Shown here in pieces: positions 1 to 11,932 of a stretch of 64,000 nucleotides of DNA (the stretch's first letter is position 1; each line of letters begins with the position of its first letter). The notes below the pieces were generated by a model. It made no database searches. It was not told the DNA's origin and saw only the letters and a program-made list of their open reading frames with translations. Source of the stretch: Undaria pinnatifida (taxonomy: Eukaryota > Sar > Phaeophyceae > Laminariales > Alariaceae); NCBI GenBank assembly GCA_012845835.1, contig JABAKD010000028.1, positions 875,501-939,500 on the forward strand, written 5' to 3'. A program made the position numbers and the translations under genes.

Positions 1-1950
1 GAATAGTCATGGAATACTTGCTATACCCGAATAATCTCCGCTTTGTCGCTTATGCGGCACCTAAAAAAATCGCTGAAAATTACGATTTCATTCGCTCATG
101 GGGTCAAAAGCCTAAGATCGATAATATTTTCGCGGGTTTTTTTGGATACTGCTCGGATAGGGCAAAAAAATTCCATGCGACCGCAACCGCAAGTCGTACC
201 AAACGCTCGACCTCGTGATGAATCGATGCAGTTGGTGCCCAGAGCGTCACAATAGAGGCATTCGGGATCATAAGAAGAGTGGTCAAATCGCCACGTCTCG
301 GCATACTAACAGCCATATATATTGCCCGCGACAGGTAAGAACAATGAGCGCCTGCTTCGACGTGACACAGCTTGATCTTGAATATAATACCCGTTTTCTT
401 TCTTCTCTCTCTTTTCTGTTCTTTTCTTTATTCTCTGTCCTTTCTATTATTTTCTTTTTTCCAATTGACTTGCGTCTGACGTGCGTATGCGTAGTGATAG
501 GTACCACGAGATATTTGTGCAAAAGATCCCTAATTTTTATGATACTGCTATCTCGTCGATTGCTATGACGCACTGGAGATATTGTCAAGACGGTCCCTAT
601 CACTCTGTATCATCGGTTAATTCCCGGCGAACACGAGATGGCATTTTCAAGAAGATCCATATATTTTACTATACTGTCATCAATTAATTGCTGGCGCACA
701 CGATGTTGTATTGACCAGCAACAACAACAGTAGCCAGCGCAATTCTTGCAACCACACAACAAAAGGTTCGAAACTCTACTACGCGCCAGCTAGCGTTGGG
801 CTGCGAAAGCAACTGAGTTAAATCGACACACGACGCGTATGAAAGTACGTGGAAGTCTGGTGAGCTAAAGCTTTATTTTTCCCCATCCGCCGGAGGATTA
901 AAAAAAAATGAAAAAAAAACTACTACCTTGATAATCACACCTACCTTTAGAAGTGCATCCACGTTTCGTTTGTGGGGATAAATATACGTGGAATTAGTGT
1001 GGGATATTTATTATGCGGTCCTGAAATATGGAAGGTCGGTCGTGGACCAATCTATACGGAACGACTCTTTGGAGCGGCGATGAAAAATACTGACAAAACA
1101 TTGTTTCTCGTACTGCGATTTTTTTTTTCAAAGCGACTCCGTTCGTTGTGTTTGTTTTCTTTTTTTGTATGGTCTGGCATGTTTTGTTGTGTTCTCGTAC
1201 CCGGTACGCTAGCATTTTACTTGCTTTGTATACTTTGATGGATTGCGATTGTTTGGTTTACTCTGTCTCACAGTCTGTGACCACATAATAATAAGTTGTA
1301 TCTCTCTAGGATGTAGAATCAGCACGGACACTGGGTGTAATGATGTTGTTGGGCAGGGAACGCCCCCCCTCGAAGACCACGAAAGCTCGAACAAAGGTAT
1401 TTAACCTTGAAATCCAATATCGAAAGGCAACGACACAGCAGTCAGTCGTACGATGTGCACAATAGGCCAAACGCTTGAAGGTGTGACCAAGAAAAAAGTG
1501 TGGTGGGGACGAAATAAGAATCCAATTTGGAAATAACTTTTTCCCCATATGTTTTTTTCGTTCAAGCTCTGCATATGCCAAGATCCAAGAATAGCTCGGG
1601 CGTATACCGCCCAAATTACAAAAAAATTGCGCACTCCTCGTTTGTCTCGCTCAGCCCACGTACCCTATCCCGGCCAGGTGCGGAACGGATACGACAGGGC
1701 GACCGGCGTTTGAGCCGCCCCCCGAAGACGGCGCTCGAACAAAGCTATTTGACCGAGAATTCCAGTTCCGAGAATCGCATACTGAGGCCGAGACGGAAAA
1801 AACTCCTGCCCCAATTCCCCCAAAAAGAATGATCATACACATATTTATATTGTTGTTGATGTTCACCCAGGCAACATCCACAGGAATCATGCATATCCGA
1901 ATAATAACACACCTGTACAAACGAGCGGCCGGTGTAACACGCAAGTTGCA
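1..1950 (+). repeat. Copy 1 of a ~1.9-kb duplicated block
   Basis: This block aligns collinearly with 37782-39540, beginning gaatagtcatggaatacttg in both. It continues through shared landmarks such as gcgtctgacgtgcgtatgcg and the cgaaggcgctcg-type region near 1725. Substitutions and small indels are frequent. The main differences are a 137-bp insertion here (783-919) and a 45-bp insertion in the other copy. Short open frames inside differ between copies and look fortuitous. Confidence 0.85.
783..919 (+). mobile_element. 5'-truncated poly(A) retroposon (SINE-like)
   Basis: The insert begins cgcgccagctagcgttgggc and ends in an A-rich tail. It is flanked by ctactac at 776-782 and 920-926. The paralogous site near 38521 has a single ctactac and lacks the insert. 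A longer copy of the same element is at 35640-35839. Confidence 0.8.
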
Positions 1951-2179
1951 AAGATGAGTATCGAGCCTGAATTTATCGAACTCACAACAAACTGACGTAT
2001 GTTCAAATCATTTTATAAAATCGTTCCATCTCTGCCACGTTGACGACACCCCCAGTCCACCTTAGGCACGTGACACCCAGCATCACTTTTTGGGCACCCT
2101 CTACTCCATCCTCACCGTTACTATGAGGAATCAGTCTCAGTTCATGAACAGCAACTGACTAGTCGTCACCTTGGAGTCG

Positions 2180-2205
2180 CCCCCCCCCCCCCCCCCCCCC
2201 CCCCC
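2180..2205. repeat. Poly-C tract
   Basis: An uninterrupted C run of about 26 bp, preceded by ttggagtcgc and followed by tccacgttgg. Confidence 0.95.
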
Positions 2206-2247
2206 TCCACGTTGGGGTTGATTCTCTTCTTCATAAATAAATTCCGT

Positions 2248-2440
2248 TTACCTTGGAGTCGATTCTTACCTTCATTCTCAACTGTTTTCGATGAATAATA
2301 TCCGTCTCCCCTTACCTTAGAGTCGATTCTTACCTTCATTCTCAACTGTTTGCGATGAATAATATCCGTCTCCCCTTACCTTAGAGTCGATTCTTACCTT
2401 CATTCTCAACTGTTTGCGATGAATAATATCCGTCTCTCCT
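2248..2440. repeat. Tandem repeat, ~64-bp unit, three copies
   Basis: The unit runs from ttacctt(a/g)gagtcgattc to gataatatccgtctcccc. The three copies are nearly identical; the first has ttttcgatg where the others have tttgcgatg. Confidence 0.9.
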
Positions 2441-3868
2441 TGCGTTTCGCTCTATCGAGCGAACGGAAGTCTAAGGCAGTCCCATCATGTTATGGCAGAC
2501 TTTCGTCGCCGTGATATGTATGCATGCCCTAATCAGAGCATTGATTGGGCATGTATGTTAACAACGAGCATGCACTCATGAAATGCCGAAGGGTGTCCCG
2601 GAGCCCAGAGATGTTTCCGTCCATCTAAGGATCCAGCCCAGAGACTCAAATATAAAACCTTAAAAACGGGCTATTAATAGGAGCGCGTTGCGGTTGCTCA
2701 GGGCGTAGCCTTCCTCTACCTTCCTTGCCGTGAAGTTGTCGTTGCAAAAACGGCGGAGTGCGCCCGACCAAATGCTGAGTGCTCTGTTTACAATAGAATA
2801 CATCAGTAGTCGCCACTTCGTCTGGATACGCAACGCTTCTCTTCAGAACTTGGTTCCGTTATCATGCCGAACAACATCAAGCAGTTGATGAATAAATGTT
2901 CCATCACGGTGGGTGCGTGGTGTTAAGCAACGTCAATTTTCCAAGCACAACGTCTTCCGTTTAGGTGTGCCCTCACCGGCGCCACCAGCAAGATTTCTTG
3001 TAGGATAGTCTCATGTGTTTTTCGGTTCAATTTCAAACGTTCCTACAGAGTTCCTTGTTTCTTGGGTTCTTACGTTGGACGCTCTTGCCTGCGTTGTTTT
3101 GTTTTTGATGCTAAATAGCTTACCTCATCAGTGCTATCATACGGCCTGGTGCCTCGTTTATTTGCCTAGGTGGACGCCGAAAGCGATCGTTTCTTGTGTA
3201 GACTGTTGTCTGTAGTTTGCTTCGTGTTAGCAGTGTTTGTTTACCTCCAATTTCGTATATTTTCAGCAGGTGATGGTATTTTATCATGCTGTCACTCTGC
3301 TAGATACTCTGTCAGAGTGTTTTCGGTTTTTGATAAAACTAGAGAAAACGCGGCCTCTCATGAGACTTGAATGCAATGGTGTGTATGGAATATTATATTT
3401 TCAGGCGTTCCTCTTTCCATCCCACGGTCGTTCTGACAACAACAACTGCATTTGCGTAGCCTGGCGCATGTGGCTGGTGCTTGTTGGAGCTTTACCAAAG
3501 TAGTACTACAAGCATACGTGAGCAAGCATAATATAACATCGTCATACACGCGAGCAAGCCTAACATATATCACGTTGTCAAATCAGCACAAGCATGCGAT
3601 GAGAAAGAAGGGTGGAGCAAGGGCAGCAGTTAGAGTGGATTGATGCCACGCCGAAAGGAGGCCCCGAAGGGAGTTTTTTAGACTTCGTGCAGTGCTTTTA
3701 TTTTTTGCCTTCCTTGGCTTGTTTTTCCTTCTGGGACTGCTTATGGGTATTCGACGTTCAAATCACGCCGCACATTGTCAGATGGCAAAAACAGTATCAA
3801 CAATAAAATAACATTGTCACGTCACCACCGCCACCGTCGGCGCGCGTGAAACAACCTTCTTCCGGAAG
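2441..3868. other. No supportable gene; presumed 5' region or intron of the LRR gene
   Basis: I see only short open frames without splice context. The upstream exon of the LRR gene, which must end with two bases of a split codon, probably lies here or further left but could not be located. Confidence 0.4.
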
Positions 3869-6336
3869 GTTGAAAGCGGAAAGCAAGGAGGAAGACGGAT
3901 TGGACGAGGCGTTGCTAACCGGGTCTTCCTCACCACGAAACGTTTTTGCCGACCTTGTCCGTGAAGGTATGAAGATATAGTTACCCCTTTCAGTGCTGCG
4001 CTGCGTTTGTGTCCTTCACATTAAACCGTTGTTTCCACCCAACTGTATCAGCGCACCCAGTCTCGGTGTCCGTCTTGATTCTTCGTCCTAGCACCATATA
4101 TCTATACTCTATATTCAAGTGATTTTCCCCCGAAACGAGGATGTAGTTCTGAAAGCGATTACGTACCGGTAAAAATATGTCTTGATAATACCTGGTATGT
4201 TTTTTCACGATGAGCATTGCGCTCAACGCAAGCCTTAATTCGACGTATTCTCAAATACTGTGCCCGCCGCGATTCCAACAGCCTATATACTCTTGTCCAT
4301 GTTTGTCTCATCACCTCCATTAAAACAGTACCCCCATCGCTCTTGCGTCAAATGCGGAACGGACGCCGCAAATCGGGCATGTGTTCAAATATTTTTTGTC
4401 GTTTCCAAAAGGTTCTAAGCTAAAAGCGTTGTCGCTTAGAGGAAACGGACTCGGAGACGACGAAGCCATAGCAATCTCCGAGGCTATCGAAGAGAACACC
4501 GTGCTGTGTTCGCTGAACCTGTTCGACAACGCCATTACCGATAACGGGTGAGCAATAGACGCATGCGGTGGTAGCGGTTCACTTATTTTTTTCGGAGGCT
4601 CCTTACTTGAGACGTTCTTAAGGTTACTTGAGACGTTCTTAAGGTCACCCAAAAACTGGCCTGGACTAAACATCTTGGCTTAGCGCGGCGAACTATTGCA
4701 CGGCCTAGGTATTCTACCAAACATGTTTGAAAGCACAAAACGGATTCCAACCGTATCGGGCAGTTACTCAGTTGTGGATCCCCGTCTGTCGGGAAGGCTT
4801 TGCCCTACAAGGGCACACCCCTATCGCAGCAGGCATCAACGCAAGCAAACACATTGGATCCGGGGCTTTTAACCTGAAACACCCTTTTGGACTGCGCCGA
4901 AGATTTTTCAGGACGCACTACGAGTACTAGGAGCTTGTGTAGGGGTAGTTTTTGTCAGTAGTAAAGGGCGCATCACAAGGGTGCGAAAATGAAAGAATGA
5001 AGAAGACGCTTTATCTCACGTTTGGTCACGCTGGGTTTTCGACGCCATTATAAAGCTCTGTAATAGGGATAACGATAGCGTAAGGGGTTGGGTTAAGATT
5101 TGAGTTAGGGCTAGGGTTTGGAATACAGTAAACGTTAGAAATCTCCCCCCTTTAAAAAACAACCGCCGACACTAGAACCGGAATATACTGAGCACATCTT
5201 GGGGGGCATTCGCGATAAGCAGAGCTTGTTACATTTGCACACGTATAATCCGGTGTGAAATTAGGCACGACCCGCCGTCAACTATCTCGTACCATGTATA
5301 TACACGCCTTCTTACCTGCTTGCAAACCCAATTCCCCCGCGCACGAGGGAGTGAGACATGCCCCACTGTCAACTTCCCGGTATCATATATGCAATCCATT
5401 TTCCGCTCGCACCGAGGCGTTGGGGGCGTATTGATGTGGTGCTTGCCTTAGTCACTTGATCGCTGACGACCCATCCCTTTCGAGACGTAGCACCGTTCCT
5501 ACTTCCAATGAAGACGCCTCCAAAAATTGGGCGCTCGTTATGCGTTTTCCGTATACTTCATAAGGTTGTTTCGTTGGACTTGACCCCTTCTTGTTTTACT
5601 ATTTGTGTGAGGTGGGTACGTAGCGCTCTTGCTCCCAATAGAAACCCCTCCGTCATTTGGGCGCTCAACACGTTTTGGCCGTGTATCCTATAGTAAGTTT
5701 TGCTTATCTTGCGCGCTTCCTTTTTCGTACACTTCTTATAGAGCCGAAGCGCTTGCAAAAGCTCTGAGGCTCAACACGGCTCTTCGCGGCCTGTCCCTGG
5801 CGAGAAACCGCCTAACCGCGGTTTCCGCTGAAACATTCGGGCTCCTGCTCGCGGGTGGATATGAGGTTTTACCCGCCGAAATCCAAAAACGAGCGGAAGC
5901 CGAATCCAAGATCGCGGCGCAGAACAAGATAGCTCAGGACGCCATGAAGAAGAAGAAAGACGCCAATGTGGAAACCCGTCAGCCTTTAAGCGTGGTTTTC
6001 CAAGGGGAGGATGGCCGGTCTGTAGCGGGGGGTAGTCGGAGTCTGGCGGCGCTTAACTTGGCGGATAATCGGGATCTGGGCGCTGGTGGGGCGTTAGCCG
6101 GGCTCCTCATGAGGATAGTCGACGCTCGGAAGCGGGAGGTGGAGGAGGGAGGAGGGGGAGGAGCGGGAGGCGGGGGAGCGGGGGGGGCTGTAGTTTTACG
6201 GGAATTGCACTTGATGCGTTGCCAAGGGGATGCTTCAGAAGGGGAGGGAGAGGGGGAGGAGGGCGGGGGTGGGGTGCAGGCGGGTTTGATCGCCGCGGCG
6301 TCCTTCGAACTGCGACCAACGAAGGTTATCGTGTAA
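3869..6336 (+). CDS. Leucine-rich-repeat protein, three 3' exons (5' end missing)
   Basis: Three exons join in frame: about 3869-3966, 4412-4547 and 5742-6336 (TAA). Split codons close correctly: g+gt gives Gly at the first junction and gg+a gives Gly at the second, where DNG joins AEALAKALRLN. The first exon is polar (KAESKEEDGLDEALL) and its acceptor at 3867-3868 is a guess, because no in-frame ATG exists upstream. Exon two and the start of exon three carry ribonuclease-inhibitor-type LRRs (SLRGNGLGDDEAIAISEAI, LCSLNLFDNAITDNG, LRGLSLARNRL). The last exon continues with a charged Ala/Glu/Lys helix, further LRR-like segments (LAALNLADN, LRELHLMRC) and Gly/Glu-rich low-complexity stretches. 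Such repeats form protein-binding solenoids; no partner or enzymatic domain is visible. The last dozen residues before the stop could be intron read-through at GTTATC (6325). Confidence 0.72.
5430..5700 (+). repeat. Poly-C-bordered family B, copy inside LRR intron
   Basis: It begins gttgggggcgtattgatgtg and matches 53335-53535 (catccctttcgagacg...agcaccgttcctact). It is followed by a second partial copy (gctcccaatagaaaccc...ttgggcgctc). Confidence 0.75.
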
Positions 6337-6520
6337 CTCTCTTTTTTTTTTAGAGATCGAATTGTGGGAGCCCGTATTAGTCTCTTTTCTGTTTTAGAGA
6401 TCGGCTTATGAGAGCCCATGCTGCTCTTCTGTTTTAGAAATTGAATTCTGAGAGCCCATAGACAGTTCGAAAAGTGTTGCGCTATTCTGCTTTAGACGAG
6501 GACTTATTAGAGCCCATATT
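6336..6520 (+). repeat. Four imperfect ~45-60-bp repeats resembling splice acceptors
   Basis: Each unit has a pyrimidine run ending tttag, then a purine-rich stretch and gagccc (or gagagccca), at about 6340, 6385, 6430 and 6485. They directly follow the stop of the LRR exon. Confidence 0.7.
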
Positions 6521-7092
6521 GCTGTATATAGTAGCAGTTTGTTAGGTTCGCGGGTTGTTCATTAGCTCTTTGTGGGCTGGTTTTGTCGTCTAGCCTTTTT
6601 TTCTACGTATGCATTGCTTTGTAAAGGAAATATTTTATCTACGAGCTGGTTCAAGATGAGCGCCCAAAAAACAATCTCCCCTACGACTGCTAACGATATC
6701 TACTCGAATATCACATCTTCTGGTGGTATCATGCTGGCCCCCACGAATAGCGGGTCAGGGTGACATATGACATAACCAGACCTTGTTTGTTGGTACGATC
6801 GTTAGGGTTTTTCCCGAGGGTCTGTTTTAGAATTCCTCATCAATGAAACGACGTTTGATTTTGCCGCGAAAAATCGTACGAGGTAGGTGTCATACCCTAC
6901 TGCTTGCACTGCCGTAGCACCTTGTGCTGCTTGCTGTAGTGTACTCGTTACAGGCGACCATGTATCCGATCGTAGCAAGATAGCTATCCTTAACACGACC
7001 CCTCGATGAAAGTAGCATAGTCAAACTTGCTATATTCAACTATCAAGTCGGAATACGACTACCAACTACAGTGGCAGCCTCGTTTCTGCCCC

Positions 7093-7295
7093 CTCCCCCA
7101 CAAAGTTGGCCACAGACGGCAACACAGGGGGGAGATATGGTAAGCAAATATGTGCATGTAACATACGGAAGGAGCGTAATGAGTGCCCACATTTTGGAGG
7201 TGTCTCTATTAGGAGTAGGAACGGTGTTCCGCCTCGAAAGGGATGCGTGGTCAATGGTTAAAGGACTACTCGAAGGCAACCAACAAATAACTTCA
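7093..7295 (-). repeat. Family B copy
   Basis: It is the reverse complement of 53335-53535, sharing ggaggtgtctctattaggag and cgaaagggatgcgtggtcaa. It ends caacaaataacttc rather than in poly-C. Confidence 0.75.
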
Positions 7296-7364
7296 CCTCT
7301 GCCCGTACAACGAAGAAGTGTGCTGCTACTCAAAACGACTTTTTCCATAAAGCTGGCGCGACCC

Positions 7365-7622
7365 CAGGCGATGCAGATGTCCTCCTGACGATGCAGATGA
7401 TGACGGCGCCGCGACCCCAGAAATGGCGCTCGCCCAGTCCCAAACGACGATGGTGTTTCATTGCCCTCAGAAGCGACGCTCCAGCAGCCCAAAACGATCG
7501 ATGATGATGCGGCGATTGCAGAAGGCGTGCTCCCTCAGCAATCCCAAACGATAGATCGTACTGTGGCCCGATTGCTAAGGTATTCAGAGAAGGTAGTGGC
7601 CCACTTGACTACTGGTATAGAC
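7365..7622 (+). pseudogene. Decayed coding remnant with acidic repeats
   Basis: Two plus-strand frames, offset by a frameshift near 7465, read similar repeats: DADDDGAATPEMALAQSQTT, then PKTIDDDAAIAEGVL and QQSQTIDR. They end RLLRYSEKVVAHLTTGID with TAA at 7620-7622. The repeated D-D-x-A...QSQT pattern and helical ending look like former coding sequence. There is no start codon or splice context I can defend, and no family is recognised. It lies just downstream of a poly-C-family repeat copy. Confidence 0.25.
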
Positions 7623-8089
7623 TAAGGTTAACCAATTGCCCATCAAAACTGACGCCTACAACACGAACCCGACATGGCAGCTTAGTGATCCCAAGTTGCT
7701 GTTGTTGCGGCGATTCCGGAACCTCCGGCAACGCCATCGAGCAGACAATCAGTGCTATGGCGATTCCGAAATTGGTATTTCTGGCAATCCCACACACGTT
7801 GTGGTTGCAGTGGTCCCGGGAAACATATTTCCGGCGACCCAGCGTTGATGAGGCGACCCTGGTGACGATCATGCCCTGGCAGTCCCTGCAGTATTTCCAC
7901 CGCCTCTTCGACCCTCTGCCTGGTGTATGCGCCCACGACGCCCGAGCAAGTGACAACTAAATGCATGCAACGCGCCTGAGACCTCTGTCTCGACGTGCGA
8001 GCAGGTAACAACAAAACGCTTGCAATACGCATGAGATCCGCGTAGATAATAATAGGTTTGATATTTGTTTCAAAAAAACAAAAAAACAA

Positions 8090-9140
8090 ATCAACCGGTT
8101 TGACTCAAACGCGTAGAATGGACTGAGATTTTCGCGTTTGTTTTTTGCTTTTTTGTTTTACATCAATCGCTTGGACCCCTAAGAAAAGCCGAATACATCG
8201 AGATTATGGCCATGTTTTGCTATTTTTCTCAATTAACCGTGTGCGACAAAAACCTTATTCATAATAAAGGACAAACCTTTGCCCGATTCGTCCCGGATGC
8301 CACCCATACGTCAGTTTCGTACGACCAGGGCCATCCGACCTACTGTTCTGTACGGAGCTACTGCTCTGTGCGGAACTATTGCCCTGTGCGGAACGGCACT
8401 ACTCCTGCCGCGTACGGGACTAATACTCTGTATGGAAATATTGCTGTGTGTGGCGTCGGGGTTATCCCGGGACATCCTCACAGAGGTTTACTCCCGATAT
8501 GCCTCATATCTGTACGGAAACACGGCCCTGCACGTATTTATTACTGGTCCGTACCCCAACCACCGTACGACCAATCATACCTTCAGTTTCCGAACATTTT
8601 AGTTTCCTCTCTCGCCGTCGGCTACTGGACCGGCAAAGAGAAGAACAAGAACGAAAACGAAACGTATACAAACCCTATATGAACGCTAGCAGAGCATTAT
8701 AAGGTATTTGGTACGTAGGCAATCATGCCGGTGAAGATGCAAAATATCGAGGCAACATCCCAACTTCCCCTACAGCCCCCCACCCCCCCCCCCCTCAAGC
8801 AGTGGCCAATGGCCAAATGATTAAGAATGCAATAAATGAGTACGCCCTTCCCCCGCAAGCAGTGGTCAACGGTCAAATGACTGAGGACAGCAGCAAATGA
8901 TTACGACACCCCCCCCCCTCTGCAGTAAGCTGTTAATATACGAAAGCGCAAGAGCGATGCGATGAAGGTGGCGCCCAGAGGTCTCTCGCCCATTATCTTA
9001 CCAAAAGAAATACAAAACGAACGAACACGCTTTGCACGACATGAACACGATAGCGCAAGAATGGACGCATGGCCCGACAACAACAGCAGCAGCAGCACAA
9101 CCAATAGCAGGCAGTGAAGAAAAAACAAAGGGGTCGAACG
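8090..9140. other. Degenerate short repeats and two family B tails, no gene
   Basis: At 8338-8440 an ~18-bp phrase (ctctgtacggagctactg) recurs imperfectly. At 8797-8843 and 8858-8925 are two tandem fragments (ggtcaaatga...caaatgattacg) of the poly-C-bordered family. The 158-codon frame starting at 8206 crosses the short repeats and has no recognisable domain. Confidence 0.5.
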
Positions 9141-9146
9141 AAACCA

Positions 9147-9178
9147 AGGGGGGGGGGGGGGGGGGGGGGGGGGAGGGA
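9147..9178. repeat. Poly-G tract
   Basis: A G run of more than 20 bp after accaag, interrupted by a single A near its end. Confidence 0.9.
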
Positions 9179-9259
9179 AAAAAAACGAACGCGCATTCTA
9201 CCAACACGCGCAACACCAGCAGACCCCCCCTTCCCCCCTCTCAACCGCTATCACCGGCA

Positions 9260-10520
9260 ACGATAACATAACTCTATACACGACTAAGATCAACACACAC
9301 TGCCCCAAGGTACGCGTGATTCCTTCGGGTATCAACGTTATCCCCGCCAAAACAAACCCCACTCTTCTCTACACAGATGCCCTAATCAACCAAAATATCT
9401 ACGCGATGATTCTTGCCGACAAACGTTCCCACGAAATGCGCTAGCCGATAGCGCCCCTGCCCCCAAATAATAAAATAAAAGCAAATAAAAAGCAAAAACC
9501 GCGACAACAACTAAAAAACTGTTGTACCAGGTGCATACTTGTCAGGAGCGCTTCTTTTTGACACGTAAAAAAAAACAAATTGCAAGCACACATGCCTGCA
9601 ATCGGTACACGGGGTAACGCTCGTCGAGCGTGACATTTCACCACCGCTACCTAGGCTGTTCCTGCATTGATCGAATCGTTGCGTTATCTCTGTCCTACGA
9701 GCGAAGGTACATGCCTCTGATTATTTTTCGGGTATAATATTACTACAAACCGTGCGTATATATGATACAACACGCAAGACAACGCACAACCCCGCTCGGC
9801 CGATTTAGAAAGCTAGTTTTTTCAACAGCGTGGAGAGAGAGCAAACGCTGAGCGATGCTTCTCAATGGGCCGATCTCCTCTCGACAAGGTTTTTTCCACA
9901 ACCCACGAACAACGTTGTGTGCCTGTCCTTGCTATACAAGGAGAAAACCCGCTCGGAAAATCATCCCAGCCGGTATGTTATCTTGCGCGTTTTTCTACCG
10001 GTACGCGGTACCTGGTAGCACGTAGTGCTGTAAAACGCACGCACCCTAGCAATGCAAAGCAACACCTTACGCCCCCCGGTACAATTTCCAAGCAGATTTT
10101 GGTCGATGACGGGGAGGGAGGGAGGGAGGGAGGGAGGAGCGCAAGCAAACGCCGAAGCGATGCGTCGACCCATGAAAACATCTCGAACGAGATCCTTCCG
10201 ATGAGACTGTTTTTTTTGCGCGTGTGTCCCCCTCTTGTGGAGCACGAAAATAGAAAATAGCCTAGTTCTGCAGGAGATCATAAATCTGCATGGTCCACAG
10301 ACGGTGTTGTGTCATTCTTGACCGACAACGCAGCTCACACTACCACGCACGATAGCACAACCCCTTGGGGCAAATTTCCAAGCTGAGTTTCTCGACAACG
10401 GCGAGGGTGCAAACGACGACGAGCGATGCGTCTACGGAAGGATCTCGATGAGCTCTTTCCAGAGCCACCATTTTCCCTGCATTTTTCGACGCGCGTGCCC
10501 CCTTCAATGTTGGAGAAAAA
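9260..10520. other. Intergenic, no gene seen; short (GGGA)n at 10113-10136
   Basis: Two loosely similar ~330-bp stretches occur at about 9960-10260 and 10280-10500, sharing caatttccaagcag and gatgcgtc phrases. This suggests an old tandem duplication. No open frame has splice or family support. Confidence 0.4.
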
Positions 10521-10523
10521 AAA

Positions 10524-10720
10524 CAGAGCTTTTCACGGGTCAGGTCGAGTCAGGGTAACCCATCCCGACCCGTGAGATTTGAAAACCTCCTGACCCGACT
10601 CGACCCGACCCGTCCCGTGATATTCAAACACTCCCTGACCCGGCGCCACTCGACCCGCGAGATTTTGATAAAACTCCCACCACGATCCGCGGGCCGGGTC
10701 ACCACCCGCGGAAAGCCCTG
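10524..10720. mobile_element. hAT-like MITE, copy 2
   Basis: It starts cagagcttttcacgggtc and ends gacccg..gaaagccctg, inverted relatives of the ends of the 11640 element. It is flanked by A-runs (aaaaaaaa / aaaaaaag), compatible with an 8-bp target duplication. The interior is rich in gacccg. Confidence 0.6.
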
Positions 10721-11219
10721 AAAAAAAGCGCTAGCTTCTCATTCCAGGGTGTGCATTGTCCTTCGTGTGCTGTACGGTATTCTACTGCTGCACGTAGTAA
10801 TGTATAAACAGTAGACCGGCAGGTACCAGGCATGACATGTACCGTATGTACTCGAAGTGGCTTTTGACATTTCCGTCACGTTGCAACAGGGCAGAGAGCA
10901 GAGCCAAGAAATATGCGATTCGTGATCGAGATAAGGGCAGCGCGCCAGCAGTGTCAGGCCTCTACCACCGCCAAGTCGCGCACTAAAACGGCCCAAGATT
11001 GCATGCCCCACACAAACTCAACCTTCCGAAAGCGCGTCGCACAAAAAGCTCGCCACGAAAAAATGCGAGGTATACCAACCGCGACACCGCCCCCCACCCC
11101 CCAAATACCCCCCAAACACCCCCCAACCCCCCTCCCCCGCCCTACCCGCAAAACAAAAAAAACATTACTCAACACAAAAATCTAACTTTGTTTCCGTTTT
11201 CAACGCCTCGAGGCAGTTG

Positions 11220-11860
11220 CGAGGTAGCTTCTGACGGTTACCAATTGTTACGAAAAGACTATTGTAGGCATCGACCTCGCGGGGAAATTACGGGGTAATT
11301 CCCACGGTTGCCAGCTTTCGACGAAAAATATACTACTGTTACTTCGCTTCCTTTTTCGACCGCCTGGGGGGAATCACGGGGTATTTCCCCAAGGTTACCT
11401 AATTTCTACGAAAAAGACCACTACTGTTGCTTCGTTTGCCCTCTTCGAATTCTCAGGGTAATTACGGAAACGGGGTAATTACCACACCTACCAAACTGAA
11501 AAAAATGCTACTGTAGCTATCATATTGCCCTCTTCGACCTCTCGGGGTAATTACGGGGTATTTACCCACTGTTACCCTATTTCTACGCAAAAGACTGCTG
11601 CTATTTCGTTGCCCTCTTCGACACCTCGGCGGTAATTACCAGGGCTTCTTACGGGTCATGACCCGTCCCGCGGGTCGGCTCAGGAGGTTTCCAAAATATC
11701 GCGGTTCAAGTCGGATCAGGAGGTTTTCAAATCTCCCGGGACGGGTCGCCCTGACCCCGACCCGCGAAAAGCCCTGGTAATTACGAGGTATTTCCCACGG
11801 TTACCCAACTTCGACGAAAAAGGCAGCTGCTGATTCGTTTTCGACCTCTGTTGCGGGGTA
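11220..11860. repeat. Diverged ~100-bp minisatellite, about six units
   Basis: Units share ggggtaattac, a cccac.gttacc segment, ttctacgaaaaaga and cctcttcgacctc. One unit is interrupted by the MITE at 11640-11776. Confidence 0.7.
11640..11776. mobile_element. hAT-like MITE with 8-bp target-site duplication
   Basis: The 137-bp element has inverted ends cagggctt and aagccctg plus inner gggtc/gaccc symmetry. It is flanked exactly by gtaattac at 11632-11639 and 11777-11784. CAGGG termini and 8-bp duplications are hallmarks of hAT elements. There is no coding capacity. Confidence 0.85.
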
Positions 11861-11932
11861 ATTTCGGGGTAATAACCACAGCTTTACTCTTACGCACAAC
11901 AAAGCAAGAACATTCCAACCGTGTCGCCAAAA

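Noticed and set aside
8206-8682. 158-codon plus frame with repeated YCSVRS/NYCPVRN phrases
   Set aside because: The repeats follow a short degenerate DNA repeat; there are no domain, splice or codon-use signs of a gene.
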